Origin: JBLHKS01 sp047620505
Lineage (GTDB): Bacteria > Verrucomicrobiota > Verrucomicrobiia > Verrucomicrobiales > DEV007
Assembly: GCA_047620505.1 (NCBI GenBank)
Contig: JBLHKS010000170.1
Coordinates: forward strand, 1-15,055
Reading direction: 5' to 3'
DNA: 15,055 bases
The translations under genes and the position numbers were made by a program. This document shows, piece by piece, positions 8,304 through 14,289 of this stretch. Position 1 is the first letter of the stretch, and every line of letters begins with the position of its first letter. The notes beneath the pieces were generated by a model. It saw only the letters and a program-made list of their open reading frames with translations, did not search any database and was not told where the DNA came from.

Positions 8304-9062
8304 ATGAAACTGGTTTCCTGGAACGTGAACGGCATTCGAGCATCGATGGACAAAGGATTTCGCGATTACATGGAATCGTCGAAACCCGATGTAATTTGTC
8401 TGCAAGAAACCAAAGCGATGCCGGAGCAGGTCGATTTGTCGTGGGCTGATGATCTCGGTTACACGCAGATCTGGAATTGCGCCGACAAAAAGGGCTACAG
8501 CGGCGTGACGATCTTTTCCAAGGCCGACGTCGTGAGCCACGAGTTGGGCATGGGCATCGATGAGCACGATAAAGAAGGCCGCGTCATCGCTGCCGACATG
8601 GGCGATTTCCAACTCGTATCCGTCTACACGCCGAACTCGCAACGCGGTTTGAAGCGGCTCGATTACCGAATGGACTGGGACAAAGCGTTCCTCGCCTACA
8701 TGAAGAAGCTCGAGAAAAAGAAGCCCGTGATTTTCTGCGGCGACCTCAACTGCGCCCATGCTGAAATCGATCTTGCCAATCCGAAATCGAATCGCAAGAA
8801 CGCCGGCTTCACTGACGAAGAACGCGGCGGGCTCGACAAAATCATCGAAGCCGGGTTCATCGACAGCTTCCGTCAGTTTGACGAAGGCCCCGGAAACTAC
8901 AGCTGGTGGACCTACCGCTCGGACGCTCGCGAACGGAATATCGGGTGGCGCCTGGACTACTTCTGGGTATCGCAGAAAATTTGGGACGCCGTCAAAAGCG
9001 CGTCGATTCTCAAAGACGTGCGCGGTTCAGATCACTGTCCGGTCACCTTGGAGCTTGGCTGA
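8304..9062 (+). CDS. xth: Exodeoxyribonuclease III (AP endonuclease, xth family)
   Basis: The 252-residue length is normal for the family. All catalytic landmarks of the exonuclease III/APE1 fold are visible: WNVNGIR at 6-12 (metal-binding Asn7), LQETK with Glu35, VYTPN with Tyr108, GDLN at 146-149 (Asp147, Asn149), and GSDHCP with Asp243 and His244. The segment WRLDYF at 215-220 is also typical. The enzyme cuts DNA 5' to abasic sites and has 3'-phosphatase and 3'-5' exonuclease activity in base excision repair, in the cytoplasm. The ATG at 8304 follows a GTAGGA sequence about seven bases upstream that can act as a ribosome binding site, and the protein aligns from its first residue. The gene is divergent from the ABC operon across 270 bases and is probably its own transcription unit. 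Confidence 0.95.
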   Translation: MKLVSWNVNGIRASMDKGFRDYMESSKPDVICLQETKAMPEQVDLSWADDLGYTQIWNCADKKGYSGVTIFSKADVVSHELGMGIDEHDKEGRVIAADMGDFQLVSVYTPNSQRGLKRLDYRMDWDKAFLAYMKKLEKKKPVIFCGDLNCAHAEIDLANPKSNRKNAGFTDEERGGLDKIIEAGFIDSFRQFDEGPGNYSWWTYRSDARERNIGWRLDYFWVSQKIWDAVKSASILKDVRGSDHCPVTLELG

Positions 9063-9182
9063 ACGCAATCGAGTTCGTTCCCGGTCGAAACGATTTGCCG
9101 ACCGAACCGACCAGCGTAGAATTTGTCCGATCTCGCCCATCGCGCGGCGCTTTTTCAATCCTCACAATCCCACAAAAACATC

Positions 9183-10325
9183 ATGTCTGCCTCTGCCGAC
9201 GGATACACGCGGAAAAATCCGTTTCCTGCTCCTCTCAGCGTTCACACCCATCTTTGCTCCCCCGAATCGGTCAAAGACACGCGCCACTTTGAGCTGAGTC
9301 TGGCCGGTTCCGGCGTCGAATTCACCGTTGGCGATTCGCTCGGCGTCTATCCAGAAAATGACCCTGAACTCGTCGAAGAACTTCTGCGAGCGTTAGGGCT
9401 CGATGGCGAAGAAGCCGTTCCGCAGGGGCCAGACGGCGAAACATCTCTGCGTCGCGACCTGACAACCCTCCATTCGATCACCGGAACCTCGCGGAAGTTC
9501 ATCAAAGTATTCGCCGAGCGGTCTGGCGACTTTGAGCTGCAGAATCTGCTCAAGCCCGAGATGTCTAAAGAGCTGAAGAAGCATCTTGATGGGCGTGAAG
9601 TGATCGATTTCTTCCTGAAATTTCCCGGCGTAAAATTCGAAGCAGCTGAATTTGTCGGTTTGTTAGCCAAGCTTCAACCTCGCCTCTACTCGATCGCCTC
9701 AAGCCTCAAAGCGCATCCGGACGAAGTTCACTTAACGGTCGCTCGCGTCGAATACGAAACCTTCGGCCGCAATCGCAAAGGCGTCTGCTCCACCTTCATG
9801 TCGGATCGCGTTGCCGACGGTGGCACGATGAAAGTCTTCAACCACGTCTCGAAAGGCTTCCGCGTTCCCGAAGACCCGTCGAAAGACATGATCATGGTTG
9901 GCCCCGGAACCGGCATCGCTCCGTTTCGCGCCTTTGTTCAAGAACGCCGCGCAACCGGAGCGACCGGGCGCAACTGGATGTTCTTCGGCAACCCGCATCA
10001 GGCCCACGACTATTGTTATGGAGAAGAGTTCGACAGCTGGCTCGCCGACGGCTCCCTCGCGCGGCTCGACCTCGCTTGGTCACGTGACCAAGCCCACAAA
10101 ATTTACGTACAGAACAAGATCCAGGAAGCCAGCGCCGAGATCTGGGCTTGGGTCGATGCTGGCTCGCATTTCTACGTCTGCGGCGACGCAATCTACATGG
10201 CTGGCGATGTCGACAAAGCTCTGCACGGAGCGATCCAGACCCACGGCGGCCGGACCGAGGAAGAGGCGATCGAATACGTGAAGCAGATGAAGAAAGACAA
10301 GCGCTATCAGCTCGATGTTTATTGA
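9183..10325 (+). CDS. Sulfite-reductase-alpha-like FAD/NADPH oxidoreductase without flavodoxin domain
   Basis: The 380 residues from the ATG at 9183 correspond to the FAD-NADPH part of CysJ or cytochrome P450 reductase. A frame-open ATG at 9123 would add 20 residues unlike the family, so it was not chosen. The FAD-binding barrel shows GDSLGVYPEN (50-59), RLYS (167-170) and GVCSTF (200-205). The NADPH lobe shows GPGTGIAPFR (240-249), WSRD (299-302), YVCGDA (331-336) and a C-terminal aromatic YQLDVY. The N-terminal flavodoxin (FMN) domain of full CysJ is absent, and the product starts close to the barrel. Short forms of this kind must pass electrons to a separate flavodoxin, ferredoxin or hemoprotein. 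No sulfite reductase beta subunit lies in the window, so the acceptor is unknown. It follows xth by 120 bases on the same strand. Confidence 0.88.
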   Translation: MSASADGYTRKNPFPAPLSVHTHLCSPESVKDTRHFELSLAGSGVEFTVGDSLGVYPENDPELVEELLRALGLDGEEAVPQGPDGETSLRRDLTTLHSITGTSRKFIKVFAERSGDFELQNLLKPEMSKELKKHLDGREVIDFFLKFPGVKFEAAEFVGLLAKLQPRLYSIASSLKAHPDEVHLTVARVEYETFGRNRKGVCSTFMSDRVADGGTMKVFNHVSKGFRVPEDPSKDMIMVGPGTGIAPFRAFVQERRATGATGRNWMFFGNPHQAHDYCYGEEFDSWLADGSLARLDLAWSRDQAHKIYVQNKIQEASAEIWAWVDAGSHFYVCGDAIYMAGDVDKALHGAIQTHGGRTEEEAIEYVKQMKKDKRYQLDVY

Positions 10326-10340
10326 GGTGCTTAGCCCGCA

Positions 10341-10519
10341 TGCGTAGCGGGATTCGCCAGAATTCCGACGAATTTCTCGCGTCTGAGCGGTCTCAACTCC
10401 TGGCGAAATCGCCAAAGCCTCGTAGTCCCGAGTCTCCGCACTCGGGCGCGGCCCAAGCCGCGGCCTTTTGCAGAGCTTCGCGGCGGGTGCGGAGACCTTT
10501 ATCTACTATCTTCGTAGCG
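10341..10519 (+). repeat. ~180-bp dispersed repeat, copy A
   Basis: This copy runs from TGCGTAGCGGGATTCGCCAG to CTTCGTAGCG and matches copy B at 10767-10946 along its whole length with scattered substitutions. Internally it is rich in hairpins: GATTCGCCAG (10351-10360) against CTGGCGAAATC (10400-10410, one bulge), CCCGAG/CTCGGG (10427-10432/10441-10446, 8-base loop), and CGCGGC/GCCGCG (10447-10452/10457-10462, 4-base loop). The retained pairing suggests that the fold matters for its spread or function. A 31-base piece recurs at 14899-14929. Confidence 0.85.
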
Positions 10520-10608
10520 CGGGATTCGCTAGAATTTCGTCCGGTCGCTCTCAGTGGGATGGCGTTCGAATTCAAGTTGGATTTCAATTTGCCAATGCCA
10601 CTCCCAAT

Positions 10609-10761
10609 TGTCATCCCGAGCCTGCCGAGGGACCTCACGAGCGGAGATTGTTGAACGTGGATCAATGACGTCGCTCACGCCTTCAGCGCAATTAGTGGCG
10701 CTGCAGAGTATCAGGGCGTCAAACGTCATTGCAGAGGTCCCTCGGCAGGCTCGGGCTGACA
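10609..10761. repeat. 153-bp REPIN/MITE-like element with 28-bp terminal inverted repeats
   Basis: The arms 10609-10636 and 10734-10761 are reverse complements over 28 bases with one mismatch. The inner 22 (CCCGAGCCTGCCGAGGGACC followed by TC) are perfect. Further nested pairs continue inward: CAATGACGT (10663-10671)/ACGTCATTG (10723-10731), ACGCC/GGCGT, and CAGCGC (10684-10689)/GCGCTG (10698-10703). The element encodes nothing. It resembles the widespread TGTCATCCCGAGC...GAGGGACCTC palindromic repeats of many bacterial genomes, which behave like non-autonomous REP or MITE elements; that comparison is from memory. Confidence 0.8.
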
Positions 10762-10766
10762 GCAGT

Positions 10767-10946
10767 TGCGTAGCGGGATTCGCCAGAATACCGACGAACT
10801 TCTCTGCGCTTAAGGGGGCTCAACGCCTGGCGAAATCGCCAAAGCAGCGTAGTCCCGAGTCTCCGTACTCGGGCGCGGCCCAGGCCGCGATCTTTTGCAG
10901 AGCTTCGCAGCGGGTGCAGAGACCCTTATCCAATATCTTCGTAGCG
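10767..10946 (+). repeat. ~180-bp dispersed repeat, copy B
   Basis: Direct repeat of copy A, in the same orientation, starting TGCGTAGCGGGATTCGCCAG and ending CTTCGTAGCG. The CCCGAG/CTCGGG stem is intact and the loop has changed by one base. The inverted-repeat element lies between the two copies, so they frame it as a possible composite unit. Confidence 0.85.
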
Positions 10947-11089
10947 AAGCCGAACTCACCGCGAATTTCGACGTCCATTGGATCGAAATCCGAGCCCGCT
11001 GGCAAGAAAAAAAAGCCGGGAGGGTAAAAAAAGCTCAGGAAGGCCCGCTAAAAATAGAATGGCTCAGACCGTCCGGAGAGTCTCTGAGG

Positions 11090-11166
11090 TGTGGAAAACT
11101 CCGAAATGGGAGTGTTATCCACACTTTTGGGTGGATTTGATCTCTCCCCCACAAAAGTGTGGATAT
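11090..11166. promoter_or_regulatory. Palindrome cluster with three DnaA-box-like sequences
   Basis: TGTGGAAAA (11090-11098), TTATCCACA (11115-11123, the exact DnaA-box consensus, in opposite orientation) and TGTGGATAT (11158-11166) alternate in direction within 77 bases. The second and third sit in a perfect 14-base inverted repeat, TATCCACACTTTTG (11116-11129) and CAAAAGTGTGGATA (11152-11165), with a 22-base loop. The first and second frame a smaller stem, ACTCC/GGAGT. This could be a DnaA-binding control site, a degenerate origin-like element or an unrelated operator. No dnaA, dnaN or gidA-type neighbour supports an origin. Confidence 0.45.
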
Positions 11167-11209
11167 TAAGAGAATCGGCCTAAACTACATCGGTTCTGTT
11201 AAATAATTT

Positions 11210-11216
11210 GTTCGCA
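11210..11216 (+). other. Left boundary of cassette array (GTTCGCA box)
   Basis: A GTTCGC box lies 15 bases before the ATG of the first array gene, the same placement as the right boxes of the later attC sites. Integron recombination would fall between G11210 and T11211. I cannot see a matching left half, so this may be an attI remnant or a decayed attC. Confidence 0.5.
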
Positions 11217-11224
11217 AAAGATGC

Positions 11225-11824
11225 ATGAGTGACGCGGTTACCATATTGATCGAGGATTACGACTACTTTCGCCAAGCTCTCAAAGAGGCGGACACCCCGA
11301 GAAATCGGCGAAGTTATGTACGAGCTGCCTTTGCCGCAATGGAAGGGTTAGTCGATTGGGTGCGACAGAAAGCCGCCGATGCAACGTGCACGAATACCGA
11401 AATTGAGGGGCTGAATATCACTCGATTACAGCTTCTCGGCTTGGACGATTATCGGATTTCGAAGACAGGAAAAATTGAATCAAGCAATAGAAGAACCCCG
11501 TTTCTCAATTACACGGCTTTTGTTCTACGCTCACTTGCAGAGGAACTGGAGATTGATTTCGAAGAGCATATTTCGGACGCCGGCTGGTCCAAACTTCAAA
11601 TTGCGGTAAGAGCTAGAGACCGGTTGACCCACCCAAAAACTGCATCTGAACTCAGCGTTTCTGACGAAGAAATCGAGGCAACAGAGATCGGGATTCTTTG
11701 GGTTTTCAATTCGATGCTCGGCATCTTTTACGAGCTTTCACAAAGCCATCCTGACCTGCCACCATTCCCCACATTCAACGATAGCGAACAATCGGGAGGA
11801 GGCGACGCGGGATTGGCACCGTGA
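11225..11824 (+). CDS. HEPN-like hypothetical protein (cassette 1)
   Basis: This 199-residue soluble protein is mainly helical by eye. The N-terminal helices carry AIL-type pairs and an RNRRSYVRAAFAAMEGLVDW stretch (26-45). The key feature is R131-DRLT-H136, the Arg-x4-His motif of HEPN domains, followed by PKTASELSVSDEEI. Many HEPN proteins are RNases in toxin-antitoxin or phage-defence systems, but some are inactive. No partner nucleotidyltransferase lies beside it. I see family-level similarity to uncharacterised proteins with a shared RDRLTHPK core; the HEPN assignment is inference from motif and helical content. The last residues, from about 187 on (SEQSGGGDA), are encoded by the attC left arm. 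The gene starts 15 bases after the GTTCGC boundary. Confidence 0.8.
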   Translation: MSDAVTILIEDYDYFRQALKEADTPRNRRSYVRAAFAAMEGLVDWVRQKAADATCTNTEIEGLNITRLQLLGLDDYRISKTGKIESSNRRTPFLNYTAFVLRSLAEELEIDFEEHISDAGWSKLQIAVRARDRLTHPKTASELSVSDEEIEATEIGILWVFNSMLGIFYELSQSHPDLPPFPTFNDSEQSGGGDAGLAP

Positions 11825-11872
11825 GTTGAAATTTACGTTTTGCGCCGGCGCTCCTCAGCCTTAGCGTTCGTT
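11783..11872 (+). other. attC site 1 (integron recombination site)
   Basis: The left box R'' AGCGAAC (11783-11789) lies inside the end of the HEPN-like gene. The left arm GAGGAGGCGAC (11796-11806) pairs with the right arm GCGCTCCTC (11848-11856) if one G and one A on the left are left unpaired, as in folded attC sites. The right box GTTCGTT is at 11866-11872. R'' is complementary in six of seven positions to the first bases of its own cassette (G+TTCGCA at 11210). The site is about 90 bases long, within the known attC range. Confidence 0.7.
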
Positions 11873-11881
11873 TTCGAGAAG

Positions 11882-12628
11882 ATGATTTCCTTCGAGCCGG
11901 ATCCAATCGACGCAAACACGAATGAGGAGCAGTTCGTACAATTCAAGAGTCTTTTGGAGCAATGGATCGGATGCGCCGCCGGAAGTCCTCTTCCCTACGA
12001 TTTGCATCCCAAAGCTCCAGCAGAGCCTCAGCCTGATCGCCTCAGAGATCATCCACGCGAGATGAAGGTGTATTGGGCGCTCGTAGAACAATTTCCAGAA
12101 CTTTGCCTCACCTCTGGGATCGAGGATTTCTTACATCGAGGTGACCTCGTTTCCTGTCGAACTGGTCGCAGTGAGGTCTTGATCGCCAGGAAGGAATTGG
12201 AGAGTGACAAATTATTTGCCGTGGAGCAAGTAGATGGGAGTTGGTCTCTTGAGTGGCGAGATCGTAACGGCACTACCAGTGATCGGTTAATCTGCTCACT
12301 TGGTGATTACCTTCTGGGCGTCGGTATGCATTCCCTTTGTGAAGAGGAATACTGGAATTCCGATGACATCGTTCAAGGAGTCGCTGCCGAGTCTCGATTA
12401 ATTTTCAAGACCCCATGGAATGGAACAGAATTCTTTGCCCACTCTCGGGGACTGCTCTACTACATTCGCACCACCCGCGAGGTTGCGGTTTCGTGCAGGA
12501 CCCCCGAAGTCTCAGAGTGGTTTAATCCCATGACGGATTTTCGAGAAGGTCTTGTTGCTTTAGTAGAAGAGTTGAAGCGTAAACAAGAAACGAACAAAGC
12601 GATTCACACCGACCCATCTGTCGGGTGA
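11882..12628 (+). CDS. Hypothetical protein (cassette 2)
   Basis: The product has 248 residues from the ATG at 11882, and I recognise no family. The frame is open back to a TTG at 11840, but that lies inside attC site 1, upstream of the recombination point at 11866/11867, so it belongs to the previous cassette. The ATG with GAGAAG before it is the sensible start. The protein is soluble, with no signal peptide or membrane helix. It begins with an acidic segment and an amphipathic helix (QFVQFKSLLEQWIG), has a Pro-rich patch, then a beta-rich middle (KLFAVEQVDGSWSLEWRDRNG), and ends with a charged helix, ALVEELKRKQE. The final residues NKAIHTDPSVG are encoded by attC site 2. It could be an immunity or adaptor protein, as many array cargoes are, but nothing in the sequence proves it. 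Confidence 0.8.
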   Translation: MISFEPDPIDANTNEEQFVQFKSLLEQWIGCAAGSPLPYDLHPKAPAEPQPDRLRDHPREMKVYWALVEQFPELCLTSGIEDFLHRGDLVSCRTGRSEVLIARKELESDKLFAVEQVDGSWSLEWRDRNGTTSDRLICSLGDYLLGVGMHSLCEEEYWNSDDIVQGVAAESRLIFKTPWNGTEFFAHSRGLLYYIRTTREVAVSCRTPEVSEWFNPMTDFREGLVALVEELKRKQETNKAIHTDPSVG

Positions 12629-12643
12629 TCGTAACCGTTAGTC
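12589..12643 (+). other. attC site 2 (best preserved)
   Basis: R'' AACGAAC (12589-12595), spacer AAAG, left arm CGATTCACACCGAC (12600-12613), loop CCATCT, right arm GTCGGGTGATCG (12620-12631), spacer TAACC and right box GTTAGTC (12637-12643). The arms form 12 base pairs if T and A in the left arm bulge out, exactly the extrahelical-base design of attC. R'' is a perfect reverse complement of GTTCGTT, the opening of its own cassette at 11866. The gene's stop codon lies in the right arm. Confidence 0.85.
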
Positions 12644-12653
12644 CGCCACACCC

Positions 12654-13181
12654 ATGCAATGCCTCACCTCATCGGAATCTGCTGATTGGTTGCGCTCTCG
12701 TCGCATAGATGGGTTATGCGGGGACGGGACACCATGTGTATTTGGAGATTATGAGGTGTTCGCTTCCACGCCAGGAGACGCCAGAGCACAGCAGCGTTTA
12801 GCGCGTGATTTGGTGTCATGGCTTGGCAAGTTTGAGTCAGCGCTCTTTTGGCTCAGCGATTGGCCGTTTTACCAGGCCGATGAGATGGCGTTGATTTCGT
12901 CACTGCGCAGAGGTCACGGAGAACATCGTCTGCTTATCGAAGCGCCAGGGCATGTATTCACGAGCAGTGAGCGGGACGAGTTGATTGGATGGGTTTCTTT
13001 GATGATGTGTTTCGGCTGGGATGGCTATTTATTCACATTGCCATTTCAGGGGTGTATGTTTCAGACTTCGCACGAGGATTTTGTCTGGTTATTGTCGGCA
13101 GATGCTAAACGTTTTGCCGAAGCTCAGCGGATTATTCGTGAGTATGAGCTTAAGATTCACAGAGAGACGAAGGCGTCCTGA
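12654..13181 (+). CDS. Hypothetical protein (cassette 3)
   Basis: This is a 175-residue, probably cytoplasmic protein without signal peptide or membrane segment. It contains several Trp-rich stretches: ADWLRSRRIDGL near the N-terminus, VSWLGKFESALFWLSDWPFY (54-73), and GWDGYLFTLPFQGCMFQTSHEDFVWLLS in the last third. I know no named family for it. The ATG lies 17 bases after the recombination point in GTTAGTC, and there is no Shine-Dalgarno sequence. The stop codon overlaps the left box of the next attC site, as in other cassettes here. By context it is array cargo of unknown function; immunity to a contact-dependent toxin is one possibility, on neighbourhood alone. Confidence 0.8.
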   Translation: MQCLTSSESADWLRSRRIDGLCGDGTPCVFGDYEVFASTPGDARAQQRLARDLVSWLGKFESALFWLSDWPFYQADEMALISSLRRGHGEHRLLIEAPGHVFTSSERDELIGWVSLMMCFGWDGYLFTLPFQGCMFQTSHEDFVWLLSADAKRFAEAQRIIREYELKIHRETKAS

Positions 13182-13266
13182 CCAGTGGGTGAAGGAAAGC
13201 TGTCGTAAGGCACCTCACACAAATAGATCGCCTTTTGCTCCCTCCGCCTCATCCTTGTCGTTTGGC
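13176..13266 (+). other. attC site 3 (degenerate left box)
   Basis: Left arm GGGTGAAGG (13187-13195) pairs with right arm CCTCATCC (13247-13254), with one wobble pair and one bulged A. A five-base spacer TTGTC then leads to the right box GTTTGGC (13260-13266). The left box is weak: TCCTGAC (13176-13182) can pair CTGAC with GTTAG of its own cassette start using one wobble. The length is about 91 bases. Confidence 0.55.
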
Positions 13267-13293
13267 AAAAACACAAGAAGCCCAATTCCATCT

Positions 13294-13617
13294 ATGAAGA
13301 CTCTAACGATTTTCTTATTCACGGTATTCTTCGCGGCACTTTCGTTGCACGGAGCCGATGATGCAAAACCACATTCCGTAACGCCCAAAGATGGATTCGT
13401 TCCGAATGAAGAGACCGCCATCCAGATTGCGGTTGCCGTGTGGACACCGATTTACGGCAAGGAGCGGATCGAGCGCCAGAAGCCTTACAAGGCGTGGCTC
13501 AAGGATGGCATATGGCACGTCGCTGGACATCTCCCTAAGAATACGCTTGGTGGAGTTGCGATTGCAGAGATTCAGAAGATCGATGCCAGGATCGTTCGAG
13601 TGAGCCACGGTCAGTGA
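13294..13617 (+). CDS. Secreted NTF2-fold immunity-like protein (cassette 4)
   Basis: The product has 107 residues from the ATG at 13294. The same frame is open upstream to 13021, but that part runs through the previous gene in another frame and through attC site 3, so it is not coding here. Residues 1-20 form a signal peptide (MKTLTIFLFTVFFAALSLHG). The mature part reads AIQIAVAVWTPIYGKE, then RQKPYKAWLKDGIWHVAGHLP, then a GGVAIAEIQKIDARIVRVSHG end. This order (helix with IYGKE, pKPykawLkDG-W-V-G-LP, GGV-I-kid-I-HG) is the pattern of NTF2-fold immunity proteins found with polymorphic toxins. Such proteins neutralise a cognate toxin. No toxin gene is next to it, so it may act as an orphan immunity protein in the envelope. 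Confidence 0.85.
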   Translation: MKTLTIFLFTVFFAALSLHGADDAKPHSVTPKDGFVPNEETAIQIAVAVWTPIYGKERIERQKPYKAWLKDGIWHVAGHLPKNTLGGVAIAEIQKIDARIVRVSHGQ

Positions 13618-13625
13618 AGAACCAA

Positions 13626-13741
13626 GCCGAACAACAAGACGGCGCTGGACAGCCACCTGCCCGCCTCGAGTTTAAATGATCACCGTAGCTACAACCCTCA
13701 ACCCGCAGTCGATGGTGCGTCCCCGGTAGGCGGTGCTAGAC
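13626..13741 (+). other. attC site 4
   Basis: R'' GCCGAAC (13626-13632) matches six of seven positions of the reverse complement of its own cassette opening GTTTGGC (13260), and the seventh is a G-T wobble. Left arm GGACAGCCACC (13647-13657) pairs with right arm GGTGCGTCC (13714-13722) if A and C bulge out. The right box is unclear: GCTAGAC (13735-13741) or GTAGGC (13726-13731). About 116 bases. Confidence 0.6.
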
Positions 13742-13762
13742 CTTTGACGATCTGCAAAGAGA

Positions 13763-14215
13763 ATGGCGGCGACTTTCCCAATCACTTCGATCGTAGGGAC
13801 GTGGTATATCGACGGGATGCCATTTGGCGAAGACGGCATTCTCGTGATCATGCAGGATGGACGCACGATTCAGTTTCCTACATCGATCACTAAGCCTCAC
13901 ATGAATCAGACGATGCGCATGTGGCATTCCGCGTTCGACGGTGAGAGCATCCGGTTCAGGAATTCACCGAATGGAAGCTCATGGCACCGTGGTGTAGAGG
14001 CTTCTTCGACCGGATGGGCTATGATTGCCGAATCCGATGGGAAGATTTCGCGGTTTCATTGTTGCTCTGCCGATCTTAAAACGCTTCCAATTTGGTTTTC
14101 CGAGATGCTCGAGAAGAATCTGGCGAGGATGAGCCAGCTTGAGCAGGAACAAAACAATGGAGCAGAAGGCGTCGATCCTGGCGACCTGACCCGCCGTGAG
14201 TCCAACCCGTCATGA
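13763..14215 (+). CDS. Hypothetical beta-rich protein (cassette 5)
   Basis: The product has 150 residues. The start MAATFPITSIVGTWYIDGMPF begins with an IVGTWYIDG strand that resembles the opening strand of small beta-barrel proteins of lipocalin-like shape. Alternating strands follow (GILVIMQDGRTIQF, SIRFRNSPNG, MIAESDGKISRFHC) and then a helical, Glu-rich end (MLEKNLARMSQLEQEQ). I see no signal peptide and name no family. AAAGAGA directly before the ATG may serve for ribosome binding. The C-terminal residues after about 135 (GDLTRRESNPS) overlap the next attC site. The fold comment is inference from strand pattern only. Confidence 0.75.
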   Translation: MAATFPITSIVGTWYIDGMPFGEDGILVIMQDGRTIQFPTSITKPHMNQTMRMWHSAFDGESIRFRNSPNGSSWHRGVEASSTGWAMIAESDGKISRFHCCSADLKTLPIWFSEMLEKNLARMSQLEQEQNNGAEGVDPGDLTRRESNPS

Positions 14216-14284
14216 CTATTCAACCTTCAACTCAGAAGTCGGAGCGCGTCCTCGGTCAGGCGTAGGGTGGCTCAGACGTTCGCT
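14185..14284 (+). other. attC site 5
   Basis: Left arm AGTCCAACCC (14199-14208) pairs with right arm GGGTGGCT (14265-14272) if T and A bulge out, the same two-bulge plan as site 2. A five-base spacer CAGAC precedes the right box GTTCGCT (14278-14284). The left box is probably CCTGACC (14185-14191), which can pair with GGTAGG at the start of its own cassette with one bulged G. About 100 bases. Confidence 0.65.
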
Positions 14285-14289
14285 GAAGA

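Larger units (their letters stand above)
10326..11224. other. Gene-free, repeat-rich 0.9-kb spacer
   Basis: I see no credible gene between the reductase stop and the first cassette gene. Open frames here lie inside repeats and have no family resemblance. The stretch holds two copies of a ~180-bp repeat, a 153-bp long inverted repeat between them, and a palindrome cluster with DnaA-box-like words near its right end. It marks the boundary between ordinary chromosomal genes and the cassette array. Confidence 0.8.

Noticed and set aside
8235..8759. A 174-codon minus-strand open frame
   Set aside because: Antisense to the exonuclease III gene, whose catalytic motifs are complete in the plus frame.
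9082..9104. Hairpin CGGTCG/CGACCG after xth as a terminator
   Set aside because: Only six base pairs with an 11-base loop and no following T-run; too weak to call.
10554..11027. A 157-codon plus-strand open frame in the spacer
   Set aside because: It is composed of the inverted-repeat element and copy B of the dispersed repeat; the product has no family character.
11090..11166. Chromosomal origin of replication
   Set aside because: Only three box-like words, no origin-linked genes nearby and no clear unwinding region; kept only as a DnaA-box-like cluster.
11840..11881. TTG start extending the cassette 2 protein by 14 residues
   Set aside because: The extension lies mostly in attC site 1, upstream of the recombination point, and would add an RRRSS stretch unrelated to the protein.
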